DNA from: Commensalibacter nepenthis
GTDB lineage: Bacteria > Pseudomonadota > Alphaproteobacteria > Acetobacterales > Acetobacteraceae
Direction of reading: 5' to 3'
NCBI RefSeq assembly: GCF_029953305.1
Contig: NZ_JASBAN010000001.1
Location: forward strand, 1,977,001-2,041,000
DNA length: 64,000 bases
Shown here: positions 47,345 through 57,047 of the stretch, in pieces
How positions within the stretch are numbered: the stretch's first letter is position 1
How the letters are laid out: every line of letters starts with the position of its first letter
Program-made: the position numbers and the translations under genes
The notes under the pieces: model-generated
What the model was told of the DNA's origin: nothing
Databases searched by the model: none
Seen by the model: the letters and a program-made list of their open reading frames with translations, nothing else

Positions 47345-49408
47345 ATGGCAAAAGTAATCGTAGATGGTATTCCTGTAGAAGTACCAAATGGTTCTTCTGT
47401 ATTGCAAGCTTGCGAAGCTGCAGGAAAAGAAATTCCTCGTTTTTGTTATCATGACAAATTATCTGTTGCTGGTAATTGCAGAATGTGTATGGTCGAAATT
47501 ACAGGCGCTCGTAAGCCTTTGGTTTCTTCATGCTCTCAACCGGTAATGGAAGGGATGCAAGTTACAACAGATTCTGAAACGGTTCGTGCAGCACGTCGAA
47601 GTACAATGGAGCTTTTGTTAATTAATCATCCTCTGGATTGTCCAATTTGCGATCAAGGTGGTGAATGTGATTTGCAAGATCAAGCCGTTGGATATGGACG
47701 AGATTGTTCTCGTTATACCGATGAAAAACGCGCTGTGGTTGACAAATATATGGGTCCATTGATTCGTACTGTGATGACACGGTGTATTCAATGTACACGT
47801 TGTGTTCGTTTTACCAATGAAATTGCTGGAACTGCTGAGTTAGGAGGTATTTTTCGTGGCACGAACATGGAAATTACTCCTTTTATTGAGCAAAGTTTGG
47901 TATCTGAACTTTCAGGTAACTTAATTGATGTTTGTCCAGTTGGTGCGTTAACTTCTAAACCAACAGCGTTTTATTATCGTTCTTGGGAATTAAAAAATAC
48001 AGATTCTATCGACGTTGTTGATGCAGTTGGTACTAATATCATGCTACAGATACGTGGTAACGAAGTGATGCGTGTTTTACCTCGCAGAAATGATGATGTT
48101 AATGAAGAATGGCTTTCTGACAAAGGACGTTTTTCTTTGGATGGGCTTAAACGTCGCCGTTTAGATCGTCCATGGATTAAAAAGAACGGTAAACTTGTTG
48201 AAGCCTCTTGGTCTGAAACTATTCAATATGTTGCTGATAAATTAAAAATGGTTGCTGCTGATCGTATTGGTGCAATCGCTGGTGATTTATGTGATGCAGA
48301 GAGTATGTCGGCATTAAAACATTTAATGAACACATTGGGATCATCAAATACCGATTGCCGTCAAGACAATGCGTATTACGATATTTCTGAACGTGGGAAT
48401 TATGTATTCAACACGACGATCGCAGGGATTGAAGATGCTGATGCTTTATTGGTAATTGGTTCATTCCCAAGGCAAGAGGCTCCTGTATTAAATGCACGTA
48501 TTCGTAAACGGTGGCTGTCTTTAACAGAGCAATTCCCAATTGCTTATATTGGTGAGCTTCCAGACGATCCAACGTATAAAGTTGACCATTTTGGGGATAG
48601 CCCAGAACTCATCAATGATCTTTTATCAGGTAATCATGCGTTTGCTGAAATTTTGAAAAATGCAAAAAAACCTATGATTATTTTAGGTCATGGTGCGTTA
48701 ACACGTCCTGATTCAAAAATAATCTTTGAAAAAACGATGGCTTTGGCGAATGCTATTAATGCGGTTTCAGAGAGCTGGAATGGGTTCAACATATTGCATC
48801 ATGCGGCATCTCGTGTTGCAGGTCTTGATTTAGGCTTTGTTCCACAAGGGCAAGGTAAAGACATTACCGCGATGGTAAATGGCGGTGTGGATGCTTTATG
48901 GTTGCTTGGTGCAGATGAAGTTGATCTTTCTGGATTACCCCCTGAATGTTTTGTGATTTATCAAGGGCATCATGGAGAACGCGCAGCCTCTCGTGCAGAT
49001 GTGATTTTACCAGGTGCTGCCTATACAGAAAAATCTGGAACTTATATAAATACAGAAGGGCGTGTTCAACGGAGTTTCCGTGCGATATGTCCTCCTGGTG
49101 AAGCAAAAGAAGAATGGTCAGTGATTTATTCTATTGGTCAGGCATTATCTGTTGAGCATCCTTATCGAGATTTAGAAACATTGCGTCACTATATGGCAGA
49201 GGTAAATCCAGTTTTCGCACAATGTGGATTGGTTAAAAATTCTGTAAATGTTTCTGTTGGTGATGGTGTGCAAGGAAACTTTGAAAAGCAAGAGCTTAGA
49301 GCTGTTATCTCAGATTATTTCTTAACAAATTCAATTAGTCGGGCAAGTGTGACAATGAATGAATGTTCGAAGTTGCGGTATGCACCTTCGGCTGAGGCAG
49401 CGGAGTAA
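47345..49408 (+). CDS. nuoG: NADH-quinone oxidoreductase subunit G
   Basis: The large peripheral subunit with several Fe-S clusters. It has 687 aa. The N-terminal ferredoxin-like part contains CYHDKLSVAGNCRMCMVEI, then the His/Cys cluster HPLDCPICDQGGECDLQD, then CIQCTRCVRFTNEIAG with the distal CPVGAL. The rest is a molybdopterin-oxidoreductase-like domain that no longer binds the cofactor in this family. It is the alphaproteobacterial and mitochondrial length, shorter than E. coli NuoG. Confidence 0.97.
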   Translation: MAKVIVDGIPVEVPNGSSVLQACEAAGKEIPRFCYHDKLSVAGNCRMCMVEITGARKPLVSSCSQPVMEGMQVTTDSETVRAARRSTMELLLINHPLDCPICDQGGECDLQDQAVGYGRDCSRYTDEKRAVVDKYMGPLIRTVMTRCIQCTRCVRFTNEIAGTAELGGIFRGTNMEITPFIEQSLVSELSGNLIDVCPVGALTSKPTAFYYRSWELKNTDSIDVVDAVGTNIMLQIRGNEVMRVLPRRNDDVNEEWLSDKGRFSLDGLKRRRLDRPWIKKNGKLVEASWSETIQYVADKLKMVAADRIGAIAGDLCDAESMSALKHLMNTLGSSNTDCRQDNAYYDISERGNYVFNTTIAGIEDADALLVIGSFPRQEAPVLNARIRKRWLSLTEQFPIAYIGELPDDPTYKVDHFGDSPELINDLLSGNHAFAEILKNAKKPMIILGHGALTRPDSKIIFEKTMALANAINAVSESWNGFNILHHAASRVAGLDLGFVPQGQGKDITAMVNGGVDALWLLGADEVDLSGLPPECFVIYQGHHGERAASRADVILPGAAYTEKSGTYINTEGRVQRSFRAICPPGEAKEEWSVIYSIGQALSVEHPYRDLETLRHYMAEVNPVFAQCGLVKNSVNVSVGDGVQGNFEKQELRAVISDYFLTNSISRASVTMNECSKLRYAPSAEAAE

Positions 49409-49413
49409 TCGAC

Positions 49414-50439
49414 GTGGAGCATTTCTTTTTACATACGATGGTTGGATCGATTGTTCTGATTGTTTTAAAGGTTCTTGCGGTTTTAGTCCCATTATTGATT
49501 GGGGTAGCATATCTGACGTGGATTGAACGTAAAGTATTGGCTGCAATTATGCTTCGTAAAGGACCAAACGTTGTTGGACCTTTTGGACTGTTGCAACCTT
49601 TTGCTGATGCTGTGAAAATGATTTTTAAAGAAACCATTATCCCAGCCAAAGCAAATCGCGCTCTTTTCTTTATTGCACCTATTCTTGGTTTTTCACTTTC
49701 GATGCTCGCTTGGGCAGTTATCCCCGCGAATGACGGCTGGGCGGTTGCGAATTTGAATATTGGTATTTTATATTTATTAGCCATTTCTTCAATCAGTATT
49801 TATGCAACATTGCTTGCTGGTTGGGGGTCTAATTCAAAATATGCATTACTGGGGGCGATGCGTGCTGCGGCACAGATGATTTCTTATGAGTTGGCAATGG
49901 GGTTGGTTATTGCGTCTATTTTATTATTAGTAGGCAGTGGTAATTTGAATGATATTGTGTTGGCACAACGACATGTTTGGTTCTTTTTACCCATGTTCCC
50001 CATGTTCATTATTTTCTTTATTTCTTGTTTAGCAGAAACAAATCGTCCACCATTTGATTTTGCTGTTGGTGAAAGTGAATTGGTTGCTGGGTTCTTTGCT
50101 GAATATTCATCCATGGCTTTTGGTTTATTTTTCTTGGCTGAATATGGAAATATGATTTTAATGTCAGCCATTATCAGTATTTTATTCCTTGGTGGATGGC
50201 TGCCTCCATTTGACTGCGTTCCATTTACGTGGATACCGGGACCTTTTTGGTTGATTATCAAGATTTTAATTTGCTTATTCTGCTTTATTTGGGTCAGAAG
50301 TGCTTTTCCAAGATATCGTTACGATCAATTAATGCGTTTGGGATGGAAAGTATTCTTGCCATTTACATTGGCTTGGGTTGTATTGACAGCAGGCTTTATG
50401 ATGGCTACGGGCATTGGTATTTATGGAGGAGCAGGTTAA
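49414..50439 (+). CDS. nuoH: NADH-quinone oxidoreductase subunit H
   Basis: The heel subunit of the membrane arm, forming part of the quinone tunnel. The protein is 341 aa with about eight transmembrane helices. It contains the conserved YLTWIERKVLAAIMLRKGPN and CLAETNRPPFDFAVGESELV, plus RYDQLMRLGWKVFLP. The start is GTG at 49414, 5 bp after nuoG. The stop abuts the nuoI ATG. Confidence 0.97.
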   Translation: MEHFFLHTMVGSIVLIVLKVLAVLVPLLIGVAYLTWIERKVLAAIMLRKGPNVVGPFGLLQPFADAVKMIFKETIIPAKANRALFFIAPILGFSLSMLAWAVIPANDGWAVANLNIGILYLLAISSISIYATLLAGWGSNSKYALLGAMRAAAQMISYELAMGLVIASILLLVGSGNLNDIVLAQRHVWFFLPMFPMFIIFFISCLAETNRPPFDFAVGESELVAGFFAEYSSMAFGLFFLAEYGNMILMSAIISILFLGGWLPPFDCVPFTWIPGPFWLIIKILICLFCFIWVRSAFPRYRYDQLMRLGWKVFLPFTLAWVVLTAGFMMATGIGIYGGAG

Positions 50440-50928
50440 ATGGGGTTTATCGATAGAACTGCGCGATCCTTTTTATTGTCAGAGTTACTGACAGGTTTAG
50501 GAATCACATTACGTTACTTTTTTAAACCAAAAGCAACGATCAATTATCCTTATGAAAAAAGCCCATTATCCCCTCGATTTCGTGGTGAGCATGCGTTACG
50601 TCGCTATGCAAATGGTGAAGAACGTTGTATTGCGTGTAAATTATGTGAAGCAACCTGTCCTGCTGAAGCAATTACGATTGAAGCAGAAGCAAGAAGTGAT
50701 GGTTCAAGAAGAACAACACGCTACGACATTGATATGACCAAATGTATTTATTGTGGGTTATGTCAAGAAGCATGTCCTGTGGATGCTATTGTTCAAGGAC
50801 CAAATTATGAGTTCGCAACTGAAACCAGAGAAGAGTTAATGTATAATAAACACAAACTATTATCGAATGGTGATCAATGGGAAAGTGCTTTGGCACTGCG
50901 GTTGGAACAGGATGCCCCTTATCGGTAG
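50440..50928 (+). CDS. nuoI: NADH-quinone oxidoreductase subunit I
   Basis: NuoI carries two 4Fe-4S clusters (N6a, N6b) in the connecting part of complex I. It is 162 aa with two typical ferredoxin motifs, [16 protein letters not shown] and [16 protein letters not shown]. The N-terminal amphipathic region includes [21 protein letters not shown] precedes the ATG, and translation is probably coupled to nuoH. Confidence 0.98.
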   Translation: MGFIDRTARSFLLSELLTGLGITLRYFFKPKATINYPYEKSPLSPRFRGEHALRRYANGEERCIACKLCEATCPAEAITIEAEARSDGSRRTTRYDIDMTKCIYCGLCQEACPVDAIVQGPNYEFATETREELMYNKHKLLSNGDQWESALALRLEQDAPYR

Positions 50929-51006
50929 GTGGGAATTAATAACAATGATGGATAACATGTTTTTATTACAAATAGGCCTTGTGCCCCTACACAAAGGATC
51001 AGGGGC

Positions 51007-51741
51007 ATGATGCCAATTATTCTTTTTTATATTTTCGCAGTGATCTTGCTGTTATCAGCTGTAATGGTTGTTAGTTCTCGCAATTCTGTTCATGCTGCTT
51101 TGTTTCTAGTTTTGGCATTTTGTAATGCGTCAGGATTATTTCTGATTGCTGGTGCAGAATTCTTGGCTATTTTATTGGTTGCAATTTATGCTGGCGCAGT
51201 AATGATTTTATTCCTTTTTATTGTCATGACAATGCAAACCAACTTGGTTCAGCTTAAAGAAGGAATGCAGCATTATTTACCTGTTGGTTTTTGTATTGCA
51301 GTTATATTGGTGGTTGAACTTATTCTTGTTGCCGTTAATTGGCATATTGATCCACAAGTTGCCGATGCTGCACGTCAACCATTGTTACAAAATATGTCCA
51401 ATACTAAAGCGTTAGGGTCATTAATTTATACAGATTATGTATTTTTGTTCCAAATGGCAGGTTTGGTTTTATTGGTCGCAATGATTGGTGCAATTGTTTT
51501 GACCCTGCGTAAACGCCCAAATAATCGTAGACAAGTTGTTGCTCGTCAACATATGCGTGAGCCTAATCAAACTTTGGAAATGAGTTCCGTAGACTTGAAT
51601 AAAGGGGTTGATGAATTGGGTGGATTCTTAAGACCAAAAGAAACTTATTACGGCATTGCTCAAGAGGACTCATTCGGACCAAAGCCTGGAGATAAGATGG
51701 ATATTACAGAAAAAAGACAAGAGCGGGAGCAGTCAAAATGA
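51007..51741 (+). CDS. nuoJ: NADH-quinone oxidoreductase subunit J
   Basis: A membrane-arm subunit of 244 aa with five transmembrane helices in the first 165 residues, including [20 protein letters not shown] with the conserved pi-bulge region. It is followed by a hydrophilic C-terminal tail of about 75 residues, longer than in E. coli. It is separated from nuoI by 78 bp, the longest gap inside the operon. The last codons overlap the nuoK start. Confidence 0.95.
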   Translation: MMPIILFYIFAVILLLSAVMVVSSRNSVHAALFLVLAFCNASGLFLIAGAEFLAILLVAIYAGAVMILFLFIVMTMQTNLVQLKEGMQHYLPVGFCIAVILVVELILVAVNWHIDPQVADAARQPLLQNMSNTKALGSLIYTDYVFLFQMAGLVLLVAMIGAIVLTLRKRPNNRRQVVARQHMREPNQTLEMSSVDLNKGVDELGGFLRPKETYYGIAQEDSFGPKPGDKMDITEKRQEREQSK

Positions 51742-52058
51742 ATATTTTGAATACAGTAGGGATTGCACCGTATCTGATTGTAAGCGGGCTTTTATTTACA
51801 ATTGGTTTGTTTGGGATTTTTGCAAGTAGAAAGAATTTGATCGTTATTTTAATGTCGATTGAATTGATGTTATTATCTGCTAATCTTAATTTAATTGCTT
51901 TTTCTTCAGCTTTGGAAAATTTGACAGGTCAAGTTATGGTAATGTTTACCTTGACAGTCGCAGCAGCAGAATCTGCGATTGGTTTGGCAATTGTGATGGT
52001 TTATTATAGAAACCGTCATTCCGTCGAAGTTCAAGACACAACGATGATGAAAGGGTAA
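51738..52058 (+). CDS. nuoK: NADH-quinone oxidoreductase subunit K
   Basis: A 106-aa subunit with three transmembrane helices and the two buried glutamates of the proton path: one in [18 protein letters not shown] and one in [18 protein letters not shown]. It overlaps nuoJ by 4 bp and precedes nuoL by 7 bp. Confidence 0.97.
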   Translation: MNILNTVGIAPYLIVSGLLFTIGLFGIFASRKNLIVILMSIELMLLSANLNLIAFSSALENLTGQVMVMFTLTVAAAESAIGLAIVMVYYRNRHSVEVQDTTMMKG

Positions 52059-52065
52059 TAGGAAA

Positions 52066-54012
52066 ATGGCACCAATAACATCATCGTTATTTGCAATATC
52101 TGTTTTTGCCCCATTGGGTGGATTTTTAATTGCTGGATTATTAGGTAGAGTTCTTGGCGACAAGTTTGCTAAATTAATTTCTATCTTTGGAATGTTTGTG
52201 GCTGTTGTATTCTCGTGGTGTGTGTTAGGGAGCATGCTTCATTCAGGTATTGGCAGCACAATCGTACCAATATTTGAGTGGATTCACGCTGGTAATTTTA
52301 ATGTCAGCTGGTATCTTAGAATGGATATGCTATCTGTATCTATGTTGACAATGGTAACTAGTGTATCTTTGCTAGTGCATATTTACAGCGTTGGCTACAT
52401 GTCTCATGAAACCATGCCGACCTATCGCTTCTTTGCATATTTATCATTATTTACGTTTAGTATGTTAATGTTGGTGACCTCTGATAATTTAATTGAATTA
52501 TTCTTTGGTTGGGAAGCTGTTGGACTGTCCAGTTATCTGTTAATTGGATATTGGTATACACGTCCTTCTGCAATTGCTGCGGCGATTAAAGCGTTTGTAG
52601 TTAATCGTATTGCTGATTTATTTTTTCTTGTCGGGATTTGTGTGTTATTTCTTTTATCAGGTTCTGTATTTTATGATGACATTTTTCATAAAATCCCTGA
52701 ATTGGCGAACACACAATATCATCTATTGGGATATAGCTTTCAAGCATATGAATTTATCGCATTGCTTTTATTTATTGGTGCAATGGGTAAATCAGCTCAG
52801 TTATTTTTGCATGTTTGGTTGCCTGACGCGATGGAGGGGCCAACACCTGTATCAGCATTAATTCATGCTGCGACAATGGTGACTGCGGGTGTCTTCTTAA
52901 TGGCACGTATGTCGCCATTAGTTGAGTTTGCCCCACATGTGAAAATGTTTATCGTGATTATGGGGGCTACAACAGCGTTTTTTGCTGGAACTGTGGCACT
53001 GGCTCAACCTGATATTAAAAAGTCAATTGCATATTCAACTTGTTCTCAATTAGGATATATGTTCGTTGCAGTGGGTGTTGGTGCGTATCAAGTTGCGATG
53101 TTCCATTTGACAACACATGCGTTCTTCAAGGCTTTATTGTTCCTTGGTGCAGGTTCTGTTATTCATGCATTACATGATGAACAAGACATGTTCAAAATGG
53201 GTGGGTTGTCTAAGAAATTACCAGCCACTTGTTTGTTAATGTGGATCGGTTGTTTGGCATTGGGTGGGATTTTCCCATTCGCAGGATATTGGTCAAAAGA
53301 TGCAATTATGGAAGCTGCATGGATGTCAGGTAGCACCGTGGGGCATTATGCTTGGATCATGACAGCGATTACCGCATTTTTAACAGCTTTCTATAGTTGG
53401 CGTTTATTATTTTTGGTTTTCCATGGCAAACCAAAAGATCAAAAATTATACGATCATGCGCATGAGTCATCTTTTGTAATGACATTACCCATGTGTGTGT
53501 TGGCAACGGGTGCAGTTATTGGTGGTTTCGTATTAGAACCTTATTATATTGGTCATCATCAATTGGCTTTTTGGAATGATTCAATTTTTAATGCACCCAC
53601 AAATCATATTATGACGTTAATGCATCATACGCCTTACTTGATTGCGAAAGCACCTTTGGCTCTGGGTATATTAGGTATTGTTGTTGCCTTTGTTTGTTAT
53701 ATTGTGGCACCTAAGATTCCGGTTATGATGGCTTCTGGGTTAAAAGGAGTTTATCAATTCCTGTTAAATGCATGGTATTTCGACAAATTATATGATTTTA
53801 TTTTCGTACGTCCTTATGTCGTATTTTCCAAGTTATTGTGGAAAGTAGGAGATCAAGAAATTGTTGAAGGAATGCCTGTTGCGCTTGCGCGAATAACTGA
53901 TCGTACAGCAAAAGGAGTTTCTTGGATTCAAAATGGTTCTTTTGCTTTTTATGCTTTTACCATGGCAATTGGGTTGGTGGTGGTTCTTGCCACTTTCCTG
54001 ATCTATCATTGA
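52066..54012 (+). CDS. nuoL: NADH-quinone oxidoreductase subunit L
   Basis: The distal antiporter-like proton-pumping subunit. It has 648 aa, full length. Key elements are LFFGWEAVGLSSYLLIGYWY (with the essential Glu), FLHVWLPDAMEGPTPVSALI and HAATMVTAGVFLMAR. The C-terminal part, including WYFDKLYDFIFVRPYVVF and a last transmembrane helix, fits the long lateral helix extension specific to NuoL. It is therefore not NuoM or a fusion. The next gene, 24 bp downstream, is nuoN. Confidence 0.96.
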   Translation: MAPITSSLFAISVFAPLGGFLIAGLLGRVLGDKFAKLISIFGMFVAVVFSWCVLGSMLHSGIGSTIVPIFEWIHAGNFNVSWYLRMDMLSVSMLTMVTSVSLLVHIYSVGYMSHETMPTYRFFAYLSLFTFSMLMLVTSDNLIELFFGWEAVGLSSYLLIGYWYTRPSAIAAAIKAFVVNRIADLFFLVGICVLFLLSGSVFYDDIFHKIPELANTQYHLLGYSFQAYEFIALLLFIGAMGKSAQLFLHVWLPDAMEGPTPVSALIHAATMVTAGVFLMARMSPLVEFAPHVKMFIVIMGATTAFFAGTVALAQPDIKKSIAYSTCSQLGYMFVAVGVGAYQVAMFHLTTHAFFKALLFLGAGSVIHALHDEQDMFKMGGLSKKLPATCLLMWIGCLALGGIFPFAGYWSKDAIMEAAWMSGSTVGHYAWIMTAITAFLTAFYSWRLLFLVFHGKPKDQKLYDHAHESSFVMTLPMCVLATGAVIGGFVLEPYYIGHHQLAFWNDSIFNAPTNHIMTLMHHTPYLIAKAPLALGILGIVVAFVCYIVAPKIPVMMASGLKGVYQFLLNAWYFDKLYDFIFVRPYVVFSKLLWKVGDQEIVEGMPVALARITDRTAKGVSWIQNGSFAFYAFTMAIGLVVVLATFLIYH

Positions 54013-54036
54013 TTTTAGAAAGTCAGGATTAATCCG

Positions 54037-55461
54037 ATGAATTGGACACTTGCTATTCCAGAGATTGTTTTATCAATCAGTGGTCTTATTATTCTCTTAT
54101 GGGGCGCAATTCAAAAGAAAGGAAATACTTTCTTTCCTTGCGCAATCCTTTCTGTTGCTGCATTTGTTGCAGTGGGTTTTTTAACGTTAACGGTTTCTAA
54201 TGGCGTTGGATATGATGGGTTATTCATCAATGATGAATTTGCGCGTTATATGAAACTTTTGATTATTATTGCTGGTTTTTTAAGTATCATTTTATCCATT
54301 GATTTTAATGGTAAAAACGATACGAATTGTTTTGAATTTATTGCATTAATTGTGTTTTCTACGGTTGGTGCAATGGTCATGGTTTCATCAAATAATTTGA
54401 TGACATTGTATATGGGGCTAGAGCTATCCTCTTTGGCTTTATATATCCTTTGTGCAATTGACCGGAAAAATGTATTTTCAGCAGAATCTGGTGTGAAATA
54501 TTTTGTATTAGGTTCCGTTGCTTCTGGAATTTTGCTTTACGGTATTTCTATGATTTATGGATTTTCTGGCGGAATGGGCTATGCAAATATCCATCAAATT
54601 ATTGCTTCTGATCATGCTTTATCAGCAGGTTTTGCGGTTGGTTTGGTGTTTGTTTTGGTTGGGTTATGCTTTAAGATCTCTGCGGTTCCTTTCCACATGT
54701 GGACACCTGATGTGTATCAAGGTGCGCCCACGCCAGTAACGACATATTTATCAACAGCACCTAAATTTGCAGCTTTTGCATTATTTTTACGTTTGATGGT
54801 TGGTCCTTTTGGTCACTTATCTCCGCAATGGCAGTTATTGATCGAAGTGATTGCTATTTTATCCATTATTGTTGGTAGTATTGGTGCAATTGGGCAAGTA
54901 AATATCAAACGTATGATGGCTTATTCTTCAATTGCTCATATGGGTTATGCTTTGGTTGGCTTGGCTGCTGCAACACCTGAAGGTGTTATGGGAACATTAG
55001 TTTATTTAACAACGTATCTGTTTATGAATATTGGAACATTTGCTGTGATTGCTGCGATGTCCAGAAAAGGACATATTGTTGAAAATATTAATGATCTTGC
55101 TGGACTTGGCAAAACCGATCCTGGAATTGCAACAGCAATGGCTATTTTTATGTTTAGCATGGCTGGTGTGCCCCCTTTGGCTGGGTTCTTTGGTAAGTTT
55201 TTAGTATTCAAAGCGGCTCTTGGTGTGGATTTATATGCTTTGACAATTATTGGTATCTTAGCCAGTGCAGTTGGTGCATTCTTTTATTTGCGTATTGTCA
55301 AAATCATGTTCTTTGATAAAGCAGCAGAGGCTTTGGATCAACGCTCTTTATCGTTGTCATTTGTTACATTTAGCATGGGGACATTAACGCTTGTGTTCAT
55401 GCTCTTTTTATCCCCAGTGATACAAATGGGTCATATTGCAGCGCAATCTTTATTCCAATAA
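54037..55461 (+). CDS. nuoN: NADH-quinone oxidoreductase subunit N
   Basis: The antiporter-like subunit nearest the NuoA/J/K group. It has 474 aa and about fourteen transmembrane helices. NuoN rather than NuoM is shown by the N-terminus LAIPEIVLSISGLIILLWGA, by LYMGLELSSLALYILCAIDR, by KISAVPFHMWTPDVYQGAPT, and by MAYSSIAHMGYALVGLAA. It directly follows nuoL (24-bp gap), the position where nuoM is expected. birA follows 13 bp later. Confidence 0.96.
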   Translation: MNWTLAIPEIVLSISGLIILLWGAIQKKGNTFFPCAILSVAAFVAVGFLTLTVSNGVGYDGLFINDEFARYMKLLIIIAGFLSIILSIDFNGKNDTNCFEFIALIVFSTVGAMVMVSSNNLMTLYMGLELSSLALYILCAIDRKNVFSAESGVKYFVLGSVASGILLYGISMIYGFSGGMGYANIHQIIASDHALSAGFAVGLVFVLVGLCFKISAVPFHMWTPDVYQGAPTPVTTYLSTAPKFAAFALFLRLMVGPFGHLSPQWQLLIEVIAILSIIVGSIGAIGQVNIKRMMAYSSIAHMGYALVGLAAATPEGVMGTLVYLTTYLFMNIGTFAVIAAMSRKGHIVENINDLAGLGKTDPGIATAMAIFMFSMAGVPPLAGFFGKFLVFKAALGVDLYALTIIGILASAVGAFFYLRIVKIMFFDKAAEALDQRSLSLSFVTFSMGTLTLVFMLFLSPVIQMGHIAAQSLFQ

Positions 55462-55474
55462 TATGTAGGTTAAG

Positions 55475-56236
55475 GTGGATAATAAAATTACCTGGCAGGT
55501 AGAGCATTATCCAACCTTGCCATCAACGAATGATTATTGTATTGAACAAGCCAGATTAAAAAAGAAAACTAATCTGGCTGTTTTGACAGATTCCCAGACT
55601 GCTCCACGTGGAAGCCGCGGGCGGGAATGGATTGAGCCGACTGGGAATCTGGCATTATCTTTTTTATATTGGCCATCATTTTCTGTTGAGAAAGTGGGTT
55701 GGTTACCTTTTATATCTTCCTTGGCGTTATTTGATGCGGTAACGGAATTATGTGGTTCATATTCTGATTTACGTATAAAATGGCCGAATGATTTACTTTT
55801 CCAAAATAAAAAAATAGCTGGTATTCTTATTGAAAGTCATGTTGAATATCCAGATATATTGGAATGGTTGGTCATAGGAATAGGGCTAAATATTTGTTTT
55901 GCGCCTGTGGTTGTAGGAAGAGAAATAGGGTGCTTACGTGATTTTATTGGTGGGGATCTACCAAGTTCGTCGTTGGTTGCTCAGAAGATAAGTGAGTATT
56001 TAGCATTCTGGATAGATTGTTTGTGTCAAGGTAAAGAGGCATTAATTCGCAAATCTTGGCTCAAAAAAGGGTTGCCTTTGGGGTCATCTTTAACAGTAAC
56101 AAGTGGTAATAAAAAATATATTGGTATATATAAAGGGATTGATGAAAAAGGCTTTTTACTATTACAAACGGAAACAGAGTTAAAGCATTTATCAGCAGGT
56201 GAATTATTTTGTTTGGATCAGAGTGGGAATAAATAG
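55475..56236 (+). CDS. birA: Biotin-[acetyl-CoA-carboxylase] ligase
   Basis: Attaches biotin to the carrier protein of acetyl-CoA carboxylase. The protein is 253 aa, from GTG at 55475, and consists of the catalytic and C-terminal domains only; there is no N-terminal DNA-binding domain, so it is not a BirA-type repressor. Motifs are STNDYC, the biotinyl-AMP loop [16 protein letters not shown] and the catalytic [19 protein letters not shown]. Its place after nuoN and before coaX is conserved in alphaproteobacteria. Confidence 0.94.
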   Translation: MDNKITWQVEHYPTLPSTNDYCIEQARLKKKTNLAVLTDSQTAPRGSRGREWIEPTGNLALSFLYWPSFSVEKVGWLPFISSLALFDAVTELCGSYSDLRIKWPNDLLFQNKKIAGILIESHVEYPDILEWLVIGIGLNICFAPVVVGREIGCLRDFIGGDLPSSSLVAQKISEYLAFWIDCLCQGKEALIRKSWLKKGLPLGSSLTVTSGNKKYIGIYKGIDEKGFLLLQTETELKHLSAGELFCLDQSGNK

Positions 56237-56238
56237 AC

Positions 56239-57021
56239 GTGCTTTTGGTAATTGATGTAGGGAATACAAATATTGTATTTGCTGTTCACGATGGTCAGGA
56301 TTGGTTGGGAACATGGCGTGTGGCAACGACGGCTAATCGGACCTCCGATGAATATGCAGCAACATTAATAGTGCTAATGGAAAGGCAAAATATTCCTGTT
56401 CATAAGATTTCACGTGCGATTATAGGAACCGTCGTTCCTCCTGTTTTGTATCAGCTTTTGACATTGTGTCGTGTTTGGTTTTCTGTTGATCCTATTGTTG
56501 CATCCTCATCATTGGATTGGGGGTTTGAGATTCAAACGGATAACCCACAAGAAGTAGGCGTTGACCGTTTGTTGAATGGGATGGCAGCGCATCAACTATA
56601 TGGTGGTCCATTGGTTGTAGTAGATTTGGGAACGGCGACTACTTTTGATATTATAGATAAAGACGGAAACTATTGCGGAGGGGTTATTTCACCAGGACTG
56701 ACCCTTTCTTTGGAAGCATTACATAGTGCGGCAGCAAGATTGCCAAGAATTGGTTTTGGAAGACCTCAATCGGTTATAGGAAAAGAGACGATTGGGGCGA
56801 TGAAGTCGGGTATTTATTGGGGATATATCGGGCTTATTGAAGGTATTATTGAACGAATTAGAAAAGAACATTCTGTCTCGGAAATTACAGTTATTGGGAC
56901 AGGGGGGTTGGCACGATTACTAGCTGAAGGAACCTCTATCTTTAAAGAAATTAATGCAGAGTTAACTCTGGAAGGACTTAGACTCCTTGCAAATCGAAAT
57001 TCATCAGGAAACAAAAAGTAA
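56239..57021 (+). CDS. coaX: Type III pantothenate kinase
   Basis: First step of coenzyme A synthesis: phosphorylates pantothenate. The protein is 260 aa from GTG at 56239, 2 bp after birA, so coupled translation is likely. ASKHA-fold motifs are the N-terminal [15 protein letters not shown], the pantothenate-site [17 protein letters not shown] and [14 protein letters not shown], then [15 protein letters not shown]. The family is insensitive to CoA feedback. Confidence 0.96.
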   Translation: MLLVIDVGNTNIVFAVHDGQDWLGTWRVATTANRTSDEYAATLIVLMERQNIPVHKISRAIIGTVVPPVLYQLLTLCRVWFSVDPIVASSSLDWGFEIQTDNPQEVGVDRLLNGMAAHQLYGGPLVVVDLGTATTFDIIDKDGNYCGGVISPGLTLSLEALHSAAARLPRIGFGRPQSVIGKETIGAMKSGIYWGYIGLIEGIIERIRKEHSVSEITVIGTGGLARLLAEGTSIFKEINAELTLEGLRLLANRNSSGNKK

Positions 57022-57047
57022 ATAAAATATAAAAGAAAAGGACTAAT

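Noticed and set aside
52066-54012. The nuoL gene could be a nuoM or a nuoL-nuoM fusion
   Set aside because: The motifs in the core and the long C-terminal extension with the extra helix are those of NuoL, and the length (648 aa) is normal for NuoL alone.
55475-56236. Truncated birA lacking its DNA-binding domain
   Set aside because: Single-domain biotin ligases without a regulatory helix-turn-helix are normal in alphaproteobacteria; the catalytic region is complete.
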